Of a stretch of DNA of 64,000 bases, positions 23,401-35,891 are shown piece after piece (the stretch's first letter is position 1; every line of letters begins with the position of its first letter). The stretch is from Bryopsis sp. KO-2023 (Eukaryota > Chlorophyta > Ulvophyceae > Bryopsidales > Bryopsidaceae). The notes beneath the pieces are model-generated. The model saw nothing but the letters and a program-made list of their open reading frames with translations. It had not been told where the DNA came from and did not search any database. The DNA lies in NCBI GenBank assembly GCA_030272585.1, contig BSYQ01000007.1, positions 1,492,001 to 1,556,000 on the forward strand, given 5' to 3'. Position numbers and translations under genes: made by a program.

Positions 23401-26400
23401 CCAGCACTGGGTCCACTGGTGCACTGGCTTGCAAATCCATAGCAAGCGACCATATACATCATATTTGTCAGGCTGCTTTGTTCTGTGTGGCAAATTTGTG
23501 TGGCCATACAAATTTAATTAAATCGAACACAAAGTAGTTGAAGGTATTTGTTTTTTGTCTGTTTTTTTTTTTTTTCTAGCCCTGGTCACAACTGCCTTCG
23601 AGCAGTATCATGATCAACAAAGGGACATGATTTTTGATGAGGTGTTTTCACTCTTCACTGCCAGCAATGTTGGGTCAAAGAGAGTCGCTCGGCAATATTT
23701 GGCCGACAGTGCAGGCGAACAGTACATCCAAATGACGTCAGCTTTGATCCTGCAAATCGTTCAGGTTTGTGACAAATTTCTTTACTTTTTTTTATTTTTA
23801 CTTTTTTTTGGGGGGGAGTGGGGGCGGCAGCTGCACGAGGTTTCCTTGATATGGATCAAGGGGTGTTTTGGCTGTTTGAGAAATGTGCCTGCGTTGTTTG
23901 TTTGTTTTTTTGGATGATTTTTTAATCCTGTTTGGGAATAAATCTGTTGTTTGTTCAAACTTTTTTTCGATCCAAGGTGTCCATAGAACTTCCAGCATTC
24001 GATGTCGGGTCCAGCGAAGTGGGGAAATGCTTCTGGCAAGTTTTCTGCTGGGCCGATGAGTTCTGGAAACGATTGTTCGAAAGGTAAATCCCCTGCCTCT
24101 CTGGCTACCATTTTTTTTCAATAAAAAAATCAAAAATTATATTATTTCTGCATCTGTGCTCATGTTTGGGGCCACCCATCGATCAGAAATGGGGAAATAC
24201 CTCCCTTTTCAACTTACTGTGCTTTTTTTTTGTGTGTCCATAGCCTACCGAAAGCGAAAATACAGAAATCCGAAGGTCAAGTGGATACAAAGGCTGTGGT
24301 GGAAAGCCTACTGATCGGTGCGAACCATTCAATGAATGCATCTTGCATCGGGGCTGCCCAGCTTCGTTCGCTCATGTCATTATCACAATGTCTAGCTTCT
24401 TTTTTGTTGGTTTTTGTGATGTTGGGGTTTGTCTTGCAGATTGCATGAGCGTGGTCAATCTGCCGGAGTGGCCCGCAGCTAATTTCCTTCTGTTGAGATT
24501 TTCGAAAAGGAATGAAGCCGGGCTGAGGCACCCCGATAGTGGTGTAAGACTGTTGTGCGTGGATTTCATGGGGCTGGTGGCGTCTTGGCTGTGTCGAAAC
24601 GCTGTCGCTGTGAGGAAAGAGGAATCGTGGGTGAAGCATGTCATCGATCTGCAAAGTGAGAAAAAAAACTAAATATGACTAAAAACTGAAAATGGAGGAT
24701 AATAGAGCCCATGAGAAAAAAACACAAATTCTGAAGCTTTTTGCCAATGCATGCTTTCTTTCGAAGCATTCTGACCCAGAGTTCTCGATTGAAATCGCAC
24801 AGGGGCAACTTTGTGCCATATCTCCATGACCTTTTTTTTTTGAACCCCAAGTTTGTTTTTCCAGGAGAGTGTTTCGAGCATCCGAAGTCTGACGATTTGC
24901 ACCAGCTCCGGCTTGTCGTTCTGGACTTTCTGACCACCCAGGAAAAGAGTTTGGATCACATTTCCCTGGCAGCGTGTCGATTTCAGGTGTCCAGCATGTT
25001 TGTGGAGCGCGTGAGGGAGTTGCTGAACAGCAGGAGCGAGGAGGAGAAGGGACAGCCCTTGGAAAACGCCGTGATTTCCAATTTGCAAGTGGAGTACCGA
25101 GGCTTGTTTGATAGGCTGTGTTCTTCATCGCTTGCGTCTTCATCCAACATGTCTGCCGGTAGGCCTGCTTATTCGATTCTGTCGATTTTGCTTGGTCTTA
25201 ATTTTTCTTTCGGCCTTTTTCACGACCTGAGGGATGTTCGGAAAGTTATCATGGGGCCGGCTGATATGTGCTTTGATGCTGTCTTTGTGAGGGATTATAT
25301 TGTTTTGCTTCGCTGCCTGTTTCTGATGTGGTGTTGATATATATATATATATATATATAAATGAAATTCACACTGTGGTGCAGAGCATTTGGATTTGAAG
25401 CCGAAAGAAATCATACGAGTGACTCGAGCTGTCTTCAGGAAGAGTCCGCATGGGTTCGGCAACATGAGGGATGCCATCATTAGAGTGCTGTCCGAAGCTG
25501 GAGATCGATCGAAAAATGTGGGCTAAAAACATAAACCTTTCTTAGAAATTTTCAAATAGAATCATCGCCAACCGTGGAGTAACGCTCTGAACAAAACTGA
25601 TATGGATGGATTTCCCCATGGATTTCCCCAGTGTTTGGAGTTCTTTTTGGGAATTCCGTCCGGAAAGCGAGGGCAAAAGAAAGGTATTTATCGACATGTA
25701 CTGCTGATTTCAGGAGTCGAACCAACCGCAAGTTCGATCGCGTGCAATAAAGGCACTGGCAAATGTTGTGGAGTCTGATCCTCAAATTCTGGAGCAACAA
25801 GTGGTCAAGGCTGGAGTCCGTGCAGCTCTGCAGGTAAACAAACAAAAAATAGTGGCGAAAACCGATTAAAATATATTTTTGAAACCCTGCCCCTTCACAG
25901 CTCACCGCTGCCACCTGTCAGAGATCCATGATCGACAATAAATATGGTCAGAAAAGAGTGGTCCATCGATTGTTCTGTTTCTATTTTGTTCAGGATGAAT
26001 CCATATCCGTACGAGAGGCGGCTGTGGAGCTGTTCGGTCGGTTTATCGGCAGCAACAGAAAGCTAGCCATCCAGTACTTTGACCTCCTGTGCAAAGCTTC
26101 GAAGGATGCTGGTACATCCGTGCGGAGAAGAGCATTGAAACTACTGTGGGAATGTTGTGTAAGGTATCCTCACCATTTTGCAAATTGTTCGCATCGACCC
26201 ATGCTGAAACCATGGTGCCAATGCAATCGCTGCATTGAATTCGTTCCACTCTCGAACTGGATAATTACCGCTGCCCTTTTTTGTCCCTTTTGTTAGGATT
26301 TTCTTTTTGGAAGGGAAGGGGTGTTGGTCAATGGAATAAAACATGTTGTGTTGAGAAACCAGGCCTCCAGATTTCCCTCGCCTGAACGATGCTTGCGTTC

Positions 26401-29400
26401 AAATATTGATGCTCTCTGGGGATAAGGATGAGCACATTCAAAACCTCGTGAAAAAAATCTTTTCGGAATTGTGGTTCATGGATGGCCAGGGAACAGGTAG
26501 TGAATATTCTTAACTGGATTGAGGTTACTTTGTTGATCTGTGGGAATATATTTGTATATAATTAATTTATTTTTTTTATTTTTTATTTTTTGGGGGGGGT
26601 GGATACTGTCGTTTGGGATGCATTGGAATCACTGAACGCATTGAGATCTAACCTTCTCATTTCTCCTTAACATGATGGATGAAAAGTTGCTGCAACATTT
26701 TTCTGAACTCTTTCCCACGGGGACGCTTTAACGGTTTACCAAATGATGGGAATGCGATAGTTCTGAAAAAAATTAAAAAATGTTTGTCTTCGAAAGGGGA
26801 TCTGGCAAATCGCAGCATGACATCACGAGCGCAGAGCCTTTCCCAGGTCGCATTGTCTGCGTTCGAAAGAAGTTATGGTGGTGTTTTACCGCTGAAAGCA
26901 ACGGACCCATTGATTGTAGTTCTGAAGAGCTCATTGTTGGATGAAGATTCAGACCGGCTGCATGTGAGTGTGCCATGCATATCATGATCAGTATGGGATT
27001 TCAACACAAAGGGGTCATTTAGTGAAGTTCTAAAGTTTACATCGAGCTGTTCTACTTTTCGTCAAAAACTTTTTAATATAGCGTTTCATTCCTATAGTGA
27101 CTTTTTCGGGTCGCTATGATTACAAAAATTATTAAAGATGAGGGAGTTGTGTGAGTTGATCGATCCAGCAACAAAATTTACGCTTTGGATTTGTTGTTGG
27201 ATTTATCAGGTGGGCAGGCAGTTGGCAGGGTCATTAAAAGACTGCATCTTGCAATCCGAGGAAGGAGGGGATGCGGTAGCATCGCAAACTTTCCCTTTCG
27301 TTTTGGTGAGTACAAACATGCCTTTGTTTTGTTTTAGGCACCATTCATTCATGCATCCAGGACAATTTCCCCAATCGCTTACATTCAGTCATTTAATGTA
27401 GATCAATTTTCAGCCCGCAGCATCAGGTTGATATGCCTTTTGTCCATTGGATTCGTCTGACTTCCACGTCTGACTCATAATTCTGGTTGATGCGATCCAG
27501 GCCTTGCATGCATTGTGCATCACCAACGTTGCATTGCTGATGCCGGACGAAGACAGCGCAAGATTCATTCGATTTTTGCAGCCGTACCAATCCCAACCTT
27601 TGCCCAATAACCCCACCCCGGAGGCCCTGCAAAAAGCAAATCACCAAACCCTCTGCGTCTTGAGCATTCTTTCCCAACTTATCCACAGCGTCGATAATCT
27701 CGAAACAGAGGTCGTGCTTGATCTCTACAAGGGTTTGTGTGTGTTGCTGAAAACCGCGAGGCGGTGGGATGTCATCGACTTGACCTGCGATGCTCTGTGC
27801 AAATTGGGGGGAAAGAGTGAGGAAATCAGGTTGCACTTGCAGCATCTGGTGGGGGTGTGTTTGTCTCGGGTGAATGCAAGCAGGCCCAAACTGGCGACGG
27901 ACAAGAGGGAGCAGGATGGCTGCCGGTTGTATTTGTTCATTGTGAGCAGGATGTGCAGGTATGGCAAGGATTTTTTGGAGTCGGAGAGTTTTAGGATGGA
28001 GGATTGCTTGAAGACGTTCGTGGAAACGTACGAAGCTGTGGATATCGGTAGGTAGCCGCCTATTTCATTGTTTTGTTAAAGACATATGAATATTTTATAA
28101 TTGAAACATTTTCTTGCCTTGTTTTTTTTGGGGGAATGGTATCCTTGAGCGATGAATTTCCGATCATTTTGTCTGAGCATTCACACCCTTGGTGCTTTTT
28201 GCATTTTTTTTCTGAGTTTTGCCTTGGTGCTTTTGAAGAATCCATAAAGATGTTCAAAAAAAAGCATATGGAAGATATTGTTTCTTACGATCGTATCTTA
28301 TGCTGCAGAGTCTGTGAAGGAAGCTGCTCTGCGGGCTGTCGGGACGGTCTTTGTTTCCAGACCGGATTTGATCGTCCATGCCGACAGGGTTTTGATCGAC
28401 GCATTAAATCCCTCTTCCAGCATGGTGTTGAAACGAACGGCTCTGAAAAACCTCACAGAATTGTTGAAGGTGACCTCAGCAAACGCTTTTGCTGCTCTTC
28501 TTTCCTGAAATGTGGAAGTGTGTGATAATCGAAACGCGCTTTGTCAGAAGTTGAGAAAACAAATTCTTTTTGTATGAAGAAAACACCAAAGATTCCAATT
28601 TTTGTACTTTTTTTAATTTATTCAAATAGGGCTTCGGAGAAGAGTTTTTCGATAGCAAAATGATGTATGTATTTTTTTATCGATCCCACAAAAACGATCC
28701 ACACAAACATAGGCACAGCAGTGCATGGTATTGAACAGCACGAAAAGAAAAAAAAACAATAAAAAACACTAACTGAGAGCGAATTTTTGCAGTGCGAAGA
28801 AGAGCGAATGGTCCTCTGCCAACAAGAGTCTCAAGAGCTGCAAGAAAAGAAGTCCATTGTGGGTGCAGCGAAATCTCCGGCTCGATTGCCCACCATGAAC
28901 GGAGAAGGAGACGGGTCTGGATTCAGCAGCGCCATGCTCCAGGTGTTTTAAGCCTGGGAATTATTGAAAGTGTTAAGGATCCAGTCCCCTCGAATTTCAC
29001 TAAAAATCTCAATAACAAAATGGTGTTGCGTAATGGTGGGGTTGTGGAGCCCTCTTGGTGATGTGTGTTTGGATGTTGGTGCAGAGGGTGTGGGGAAATG
29101 TGTGTGCTTCGGCCACAGATGTGTCAGAATCGACCCCCTTTTCCGCCTCTGGATCCCCGCTCACCCCATCCAAGCAAAGGTCAGATATCAGACTGGCGAC
29201 CTTGGAACTGATGGAGGCCGTGTTGAAGGGGGGCATGGTTGCACCATGGACAGCAGTTTCTCCTCTGGTGGCGCTCGCAACAGGTAACCCCAGACCTGTA
29301 TTTGCTGTTGTGACGCTGCTTTGTATCAAATTCATGCATGCATTTTGGGACATATTTATTTCTTTTGAATCAAATTCATGCATGCATTTTGGGACATATT

Positions 29401-31455
29401 TATTTCTGTTGATAGACGTCATAGGCGTCGCCTGGAGCTTCTTTTGTTTTGTGGAGAAGACTGTTGCCCTCTCCCCCGCGTGGGAGGGGTTCCAATATTC
29501 TCAGTTTCCTTGCACATATACGACTGTGTGTGAACACTTCTCTGGCTCGTTCTAAGGATCCCTTCCCACTCCCAGTTATACGTGCACGAAATGCACTTCA
29601 GATGCTGACTTGTGAGCGTGTGTGGGTGTTTTTGTTTTGTTTTTGTTTTTTCTCAGATCCGGTTCAGACCGTTGCTGAGAGAGCCTTGAGACTGTTGAGC
29701 GCTGAATCCCAACGCCACACCGACTTTTTTGCCCAGCAAGCACCAAAAGGGCTCGTCACCGCCTATCGATTCCAGTGCAAACTCAGGGCGCAGTTGTCTG
29801 CCGGCGCCATCTCGAAAGGAAAGGATCCTCTTTTGCAAGCCATGTGGGGAATTTCTCAACTGTACAAGACGGTCGTGCAACCTGTGCGAGATCTGAGGCA
29901 TCGATTCTTGGACGGCCTGCTGTCTCCTTTCGACGAAGCGGCAAACGTGACTGGCCGCGGCGGGAGGAGGTTGGAGTTAGGCCTGCTGGCGTTTTACGCT
30001 TCGATCACGGCGGATCTCCCGCTACTGAAAGGTGACGAGGTGTGTTCGCTGGTTTACGCGATCAACCAGACCGTCACACGGAGAGGAGAGCCTGTGCTTT
30101 CCTTCCTGAAGGAGTTTCTCGTCGACGAGGTAAGATGGTGACAGCTTCTCAGTTTCTGTCACTGTGTCCATCGCGAACGAGTGATTCCCTTGTGGAGGAT
30201 CTTGGTCCATTTCCCTGCCTATGAGGGTACTCAGAACGGATATTGGCTCTTTCGTCTCTTACAGAAAGCTCCAGCAGATCCTTCAACTGGTCCAAGTCCT
30301 GAGCCTTCGACCCCTCCCAACCAGAGGTCGGGACCTCTGTCAGCAGCCACAGTTGGAACGCCTAGTTCGGAGACAGACGGCGCCTATGACGCACACGTCG
30401 TTTCCAAGGCCGCCCTCTCGCTTTCCATGCTTTTGTTGCTGAAGAAATACCTCAAGGTGGGTAAGGGGACCTGCAAACTTCCACAGAGTTTCGACAGGAG
30501 CTGTATTGAAGTGCTCACAGATCTTATATTGAAGATCTGTGAGCACTTCACCAAAAGCCTGAATAAAAAGAACCTAAGGTAGGGTAAATGAACCTTCATT
30601 GTGTCAGGGTGCATATGCTGTATCTGATGAGCGGATATCGATGTTCACAATGGTGGGGGACCGCCGCAAAATGGAAGAGAGGCTCTCCGTGACAAGGAAA
30701 TCAAAAGTATTGCTGGATTTGAGCACCTTGAGCCTCAGTCTGTCTGATGATCCCACACAGATGAAACGACAGTACAAGACATTCAAGGTGAGAGAGCTCT
30801 TCAGTACTTCTAAGTGTGGCCGGTGCAGCTCCTTCATGAGCAACCTCAGTAACTAATTAGTTACTGAGGTTATTTGGTTATAACTAATGGCCTCATGACT
30901 GATCGAATGTCGCTGAGAAACCCATTTACTGTGGGAGGAAGGAAAGCATGGTTAGCGAAGTGATTTGTTTTGATGGTTGTTCTAAGATGGGGTGGTTTGG
31001 TTTTGAATGTGAGGCTCTCATGAAATCCGACAGCATGGATTATAGTTCAAGCATGCTGGAGGAACCCAAGCCCAGGGGTGCACAGACAACCCCCAAAAGA
31101 CCCCAAAGGAAGAAAAATGCCACAGGGTGAGCTTTAGCTGAGAACATCAAAAGCCTACAAAATAGTGAAAAGAGATTGAGTTATTGTTCAAGTTGTTGTT
31201 GTTATTGTTTCTTTGGAAGTATTGTTTCTTTTTCTTTTTTTTTGGAGAAATGAGGAAGAATGGAAGGTTGCATCGCTACATGATGTCAGCTTTCAGGGGG
31301 AAAAAAAAAAAAGATAGTGAACTTTTTGAACCAGAACGGATGCTCCTCTTTCTTGAAAATTGTGTTTGATTCTTCATTCATTGCTTCATGTCTGTCTCAG
31401 GAAGAGGGGTGCTGCCACCACCCCTCCCCCTGCCACGAAGCGGAGAAGAAAATGA
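20403..31455 (+). CDS. SCC2: cohesin loader SCC2 / NIPBL (Nipped-B)
   Basis: HEAT-repeat protein that loads cohesin onto chromatin. About 1,600 aa. Exons: 20403-20590, 20694-20785, 20964-21049, 21304-21345, 21702-21946, 22279-22495, 22697-22760, 23156-23325, 23580-23765, 23977-24083, 24244-24317, 24440-24655, 24865-25158, 25384-25517, 25714-25833, 25994-26162, 26363-26496, 26797-26963, 27210-27305, 27501-28047, 28309-28469, 28793-28942, 29085-29283, 29657-30129, 30265-30456, 30608-30787, 31014-31126, 31401-31455. Diagnostic blocks: MSVVNLPEWPAA, DESISVREAAVELFGRFIG, AGTSVRRRALKLL, VKKIFSELWF, ESVKEAALRAVGTVFVSRPD and SKAALSLSMLLLLKKYLK. They follow the order of animal and plant SCC2. The C-terminus is a basic, NLS-like tail (KRRRK). 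The join between exons 21304-21345 and 21702-21946 is out of phase, so a small exon is probably missing there. The first 350 bases of coding sequence are the least certain. Confidence 0.92.
21521..21652. repeat. GCAT-rich minisatellite in SCC2 intron
   Basis: Repeats of GCATGCAT, GCATCTGT and GCATGTGCGAAT with a unit of about 12-24 bases fill roughly 130 bases of the intron ahead of exon 21702. The alternating purine-pyrimidine sequence can form Z-DNA. It is flanked by unique intron DNA. Confidence 0.85.
25337..25359. repeat. AT dinucleotide microsatellite
   Basis: About 11 copies of AT in the SCC2 intron between 25158 and 25384, about 25 bases before the acceptor. Confidence 0.9.
29325..29407. 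repeat. 39-base direct tandem duplication in SCC2 intron
   Basis: 29325-29363 and 29369-29407 are identical over 39 bases with a 5-base spacer (period 44). The unit contains ATGCATGCAT. It lies in the intron after exon 29085-29283 and looks like a recent slippage or short duplication. Confidence 0.85.
30507..30550. repeat. perfect 19-bp inverted repeat in SCC2 intron
   Basis: 30507-30525 is the exact reverse complement of 30532-30550 with a 6-base loop. It lies in the intron between exons 30265-30456 and 30608-30787. Confidence 0.9.
30842..30871. repeat. perfect 30-base palindrome in SCC2 intron
   Basis: The 15 bases 30842-30856 are the exact reverse complement of 30857-30871, with no spacer. 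It lies in the next intron, 55 bases after the donor at 30788. Confidence 0.9.
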
Positions 31456-31869
31456 GTTGATGTGGAGAGTAAGTGAATTGTTGAAGGTTCAGCATGGTGG
31501 TAAGGTCGTTCATTCGACCTCTGTAGGGTGTAGTTTTTGAATGGTGGAAAATGTATTTCTAGGTAGGACATGATTGTAACATTTTGCGAGCGGTTTTTTT
31601 GCAGCCTTTGGTGATTTGTCATGGCAAGACACTGCCAGAAAACAAACGGTTTGAAAAAGATTCTATTCTACACCAATGGATGATGAATTCATGTCAGTTC
31701 TGACCCTAACCACCTCTGCGTGTTTACCCACCCTCCCCTACGACTACAATATCCTGCCAAAAGAACCCTGCGCAATAAAACTCAAAACTCTCTAGACCCA
31801 AAATCAACACCCGATACAAAAATATCTCGAAAGCAGTGGCAAAAGCATTTCTTTACCAAACTGTCTGAC
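31456..31869. other. convergent intergenic region
   Basis: This lies between the SCC2 stop and the stop of the minus-strand kinase. AT-rich, with no supported gene; it holds both 3' UTRs. Confidence 0.5.
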
Positions 31870-34647
31870 TCAAGAGGAGTACTTCTCGGCCAAAGGCAAG
31901 AGATATTGGTGGTGCAAACACTCTTCACTCGTTCTCCTCTTCTCTGGATCCATGTCCAGCAAACCTTCCATGAAATCCAGCTCATCGGCATCCGCCTTCT
32001 CATGGTACCTCGCCCCCAGTGACGTCGGCTTCTTTACATTAAACACTATGCCTTGGTTGCTCGGGTTTCCTTCAAATATTTCGGTGTGGGAATCCATCAA
32101 GGATCCTAGAATCTGCTGAATTCTGTACAACTGATCGATGTCAGAGTCTCCAGCAAACAATGGCTCCCCATCCAGCAATTCACCCATCAAGCACCCGATC
32201 GCCCACATATCCACCGCTTTTCCATACGGACACTGCACTTTTGCCCCCCCCTTCATGAAGGGCGGCCCCAGAAGCAGTTCAGGGGCACGATACCATCGGG
32301 TGGCGACGTAGTCAGTCAGCACGTCATCTGTACGATCCACATATCTCGCGAACCCAAAGTCGCACAGCTTCACTTCTCCCTCCTTGGTGATCAGCATGTT
32401 TTCAGGCTTGATGTCTCGATACACAACTCCCTTGCTGTGGATAAATGCGATGGCGCTGACCACCTCATAAATCACTCGTCGAACCATGTCTTTGTTCAAG
32501 CCACCCGCTTTCTCCTCCAGAACCTCCAGCAGATTCATTGGCACGAACTCCATAACGATGAAAACCTTCTCCGCGATCTTAAAATGCTCAATGAACTTGA
32601 CGACGTGTCGATGCTGTAGGTCGTGGAGCAGCTTGACCTCACGGTGCATAGTTTTCTTGACCTCCTCCGCATCAGGGTCATCATCTTCGAGTTTGAATTC
32701 CTTGATGGCAACCTGAGTTCCAGGCTTGTCCCTCACCCGACATCTCATCACCACTCCATATGCTCCTTCCCCAACCACTTGCTCAACTTCATAATGGCCC
32801 CGAAGAACTCGGAATCCATTCTCAAATCGATCCTGGTCTACACTTCGCGTGCTGACTTCCTGTTGATATCAGGAGGCCAGAGTTGGTGCAAGGAAATTCT
32901 GACACTGGCGGCTGGATGCGTTTCAAAATCACGCAAAAGGCGATTCGATGATGCACACACACACTGTACCTGATCGCCGTCTCCTGCGTCGTCGTCCCCT
33001 GATTCGCTGGAAGTCGTCGCAGAAATTACCTCTTCAGCCTGCAAGCCAGATGGTGAGGCGCATCTTTCGGTTTAAAACTACAAAACCATTGTCCATCACT
33101 CGTCAAAGCAATACCTGTGGTTCAGGGGTGACAGGACACGCCGAGAGAAGATCGTGAATCATGTCCTCAGCCGCTGAACTCTCGCCTTCAGCACCCAGTC
33201 CTCTTGTTGCCGCTTTTTTACCACCAACTTTGAGGTCGCTCCGATCTGATTCCTTTGCTTCACTCCACATCGTTTCCTCTAACGACTGCGATTTTGCCTG
33301 TCCAAATTTCCATCCTTGAACTCGTGGTGGTTCCTTGGCGTCCCGCCATTTCTGTCCAAGCGAGGGTGGATCCCCAGCAACTGGTATACTGGAAAGGTCC
33401 AGAGCGCCAATAGACACTCCTGGGGTTGCAGGTGCCGCCTTTTTCATTGCTGCATGTTGTTCATGATGTCTGGTGTGGTTCGAACGCTGAAGCATCCCCC
33501 CTCGAAAGCAATGTTCTCTCCCTGATGTGGTAGCTACATCCATATCATCCCCATTGAACTCGGGATTGACGATGGAAGGTCCAATAAGGTAAGATTGCCC
33601 TTTGCCAGTCCGGATAGTCGCGAGCTGTTGGCAGTATGATGCTCTTGAGGTCGCTTGCTGTGTCGAGGATACAGTTGTGCGATGTAAGGGATGGGCACCA
33701 TTCCCTGACGAATTTTCCACCCCACCAAATCCACCACTGTCGTTGGATACCCTGTTCGAGAGTCCAGTGACGACGCTGGGGGTAAATTGTCTGTTCACAG
33801 AGCTAGCTTGGCCCAGTTCTCGATTGGATTCGATAGGACGATTTGAGAGGGAGCCGAATGGGCTGGAAGTTGTCATTATATTTCCCAGTCGCTGGGACAA
33901 ATAGATGCTCGATCCTGTACTTGAAACACTTTTTCGACTTGCCATTACGGTTGTCCCAGGCCTGAACTCCTTTGCATACTCCTTTGATCGCTTCACTTCT
34001 TTCAGTAGTCTATGCTGGCTAATTTCCTTTTTGGGGGATATCACTCGTTTCGATTTGCGATCAGAGCTCAGCTGCAGCATGTCTCCTTGCTTGTACGGCG
34101 AATTCTGCAGAGAATGCCCCTTGCCTCTATCCTTGCCCCTTGTGTAATTCTCCGACGGCCACTTTCTGTTTCCTTCCATTTTGTTACGCTCCTGATTTAC
34201 ATTGATCGAGGATAGAACGGTGGCAAACGTTGGATGCCGAATTGAGCCTGGATGCCCATATTGTTGCTGAAGACGCACAGGCCCGTTCGCTTGAACAGGA
34301 GCAGTCCCAGGAGGCTTGATCCACTCCGACGCGACCTTGGGGTTTATTTTGTTGATCTGTGCAGGAGATTTCACCCCCCTTGACCAGCCTTTTCCGACAT
34401 CGTCACCTGCATGGTTGACATAGAGGCGAAGGCTTCCTTGCGATGGTATCGCTGTGGGGTTAAACGGAGTGGTTTTTGGACGATTCATGCTCTTCAAATA
34501 CATGCTGTATTTCTCATACGAGCTACGTCGCACAGTAAGAGGCTCCATCGTTGCGATCTTTCCCTTTGCCCAGGATTTTCCATAAGGATTCTGTACACTA
34601 AGTGAATCCGTCACCCATGTTTTCTTTTCGTGTGCCGATGCCAGCAT
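31870..34647 (-). CDS. CDKL-like protein kinase with about 540-residue N-terminal extension
   Basis: Three exons join in phase on the minus strand: 34647-33115, 33038-32970, 32859-31870, for 863 aa. The kinase domain is C-terminal (about residues 550-850). It has a Gly loop (VVGEGAYGVV), catalytic Lys (VAIKEFKLE), KLCDFGFARYV, and the activation loop TDYVATRWYRAPELLLGP. The GFAR and T-D-Y activation pattern, and GELLDGEPLFAGDSDIDQLY, are typical of CDKL1-5 kinases, which regulate cilium length in algae and animals. The catalytic loop reads VVYRDIKPEN, with Tyr replacing the usual His of HRD. A short insert (FMKGGAKVQC) follows PELLLGPP. Residues 1-540 are Ser-rich, basic and probably disordered. 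CDKLs normally have the kinase at the N-terminus, so this layout is unusual. Cilium genes nearby (CFAP46) show that the organism has cilia. Confidence 0.85.
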
Positions 34648-35891
34648 TGTCCCCCATATACTCGCTCAATACGGTGGTGCACTCGATAGAATCGCAATCC
34701 GGTCGGATATGGCCTCCAAAAGCAACTTTTTTCGACTTCTTAGCAGCGGTAGCACTTGTTGCGATGTGCCTAACATGTAACACAAAGTTTTTTGAGAGTG
34801 GCAGCATCGACATAAAGAAAAGCATAACTCCAGTCCACCTCCGGGCCTCAAGGGTACAGAATCATAAACGGGCCCAACGACAACCAAGGAAATGATATCG
34901 CTTTAGGAAGCGGCAGAGGGTTCACAGTTTCAGTGGCGGCGCCCCATCAAAGAAAACCCTAACACCAAGACATTCTAACCGTTCCAAGTCACAGCAAACC
35001 CACACAGGTCCCTACACGTAGATCTTATGTCTGTTGCATCCTGCAGAGCACGAAAAAGCCGCTGGGGCGTCCCACTGAAAAACAATAGGTCGGAGTTTCA
35101 AGAAAGTCAACGCTGACCACAGCATTTCCAGTAACCCCCCACCAACCGCCTACCGCCTGTTAGTGCATTCAATGTCCCTACCAAATTTCCAGACGAATGC
35201 GCGCTGAACGTGGCTTTTCGCCAAAGAGAACGGTGACTATTACGCCTTGGTGAAGCAAGGATATATTGTCTCCTTTGACGGTCACAACAACCACACGCAA
35301 TGTCGCTCGCTACACGAGCGCCAACAGCGCCCGAGGCTCTGGAACAAAAATCATACATGAATTTGACATCAGCCGCCTACGCAACGGCCACAATGTCTGC
35401 AACCTGACACTACGATCAGTCCCAACGCAACCGATGAGACGCCTCCAAGCGTTTCCCTGCGATACAACGCGCTGGACGAACCGCATGGCGATATTGTTCT
35501 TGTCGCTAGTTTCTTTAACAAAACAAAGAGAAGGAGACTTCGTGAACTCGTGGGTGCCTTGGGGTTATTCTGCGTAACTCAAGGCAGAGACACCGGGTTG
35601 AACACTGCACCCACAAGTTTCTATGCAAATACAAATCAGCCTGGAGTTTTCTCAACTAGGAAATTTGGAGACTTCAGGACTCGATCGTAAACTAGAGAAG
35701 ACGATGCAGAGCCGACAGACGGCGTGGTCAGCGCGGGCGTCGCTCCTCCCCAACTCACACCACATCAATTTAATTATATCAACACAATTATCACACTAAT
35801 TTTCGTTTGTTTTACGTCACGCAAAATTGGTTTCTATTTTCCCCACTCGAACACGGAGACACCTGGTCTGCGCGCTGTTGGTTTGTTTGCG
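34648..35891. other. divergent intergenic region, kinase / POT
   Basis: 1.24 kb between divergent starts. It is less T-rich than most gaps and has several short open frames without family similarity. It must contain both promoters. No RNA gene or repeat was recognised. Confidence 0.45.

Noticed and set aside
20403-31455. First read as a condensin CAP-D2/D3 subunit because of HEAT-like blocks
   Set aside because: The NLPEWPAA, SVREAAVELFGRF and SVRRRALKLL blocks and their order are specific to SCC2/NIPBL.
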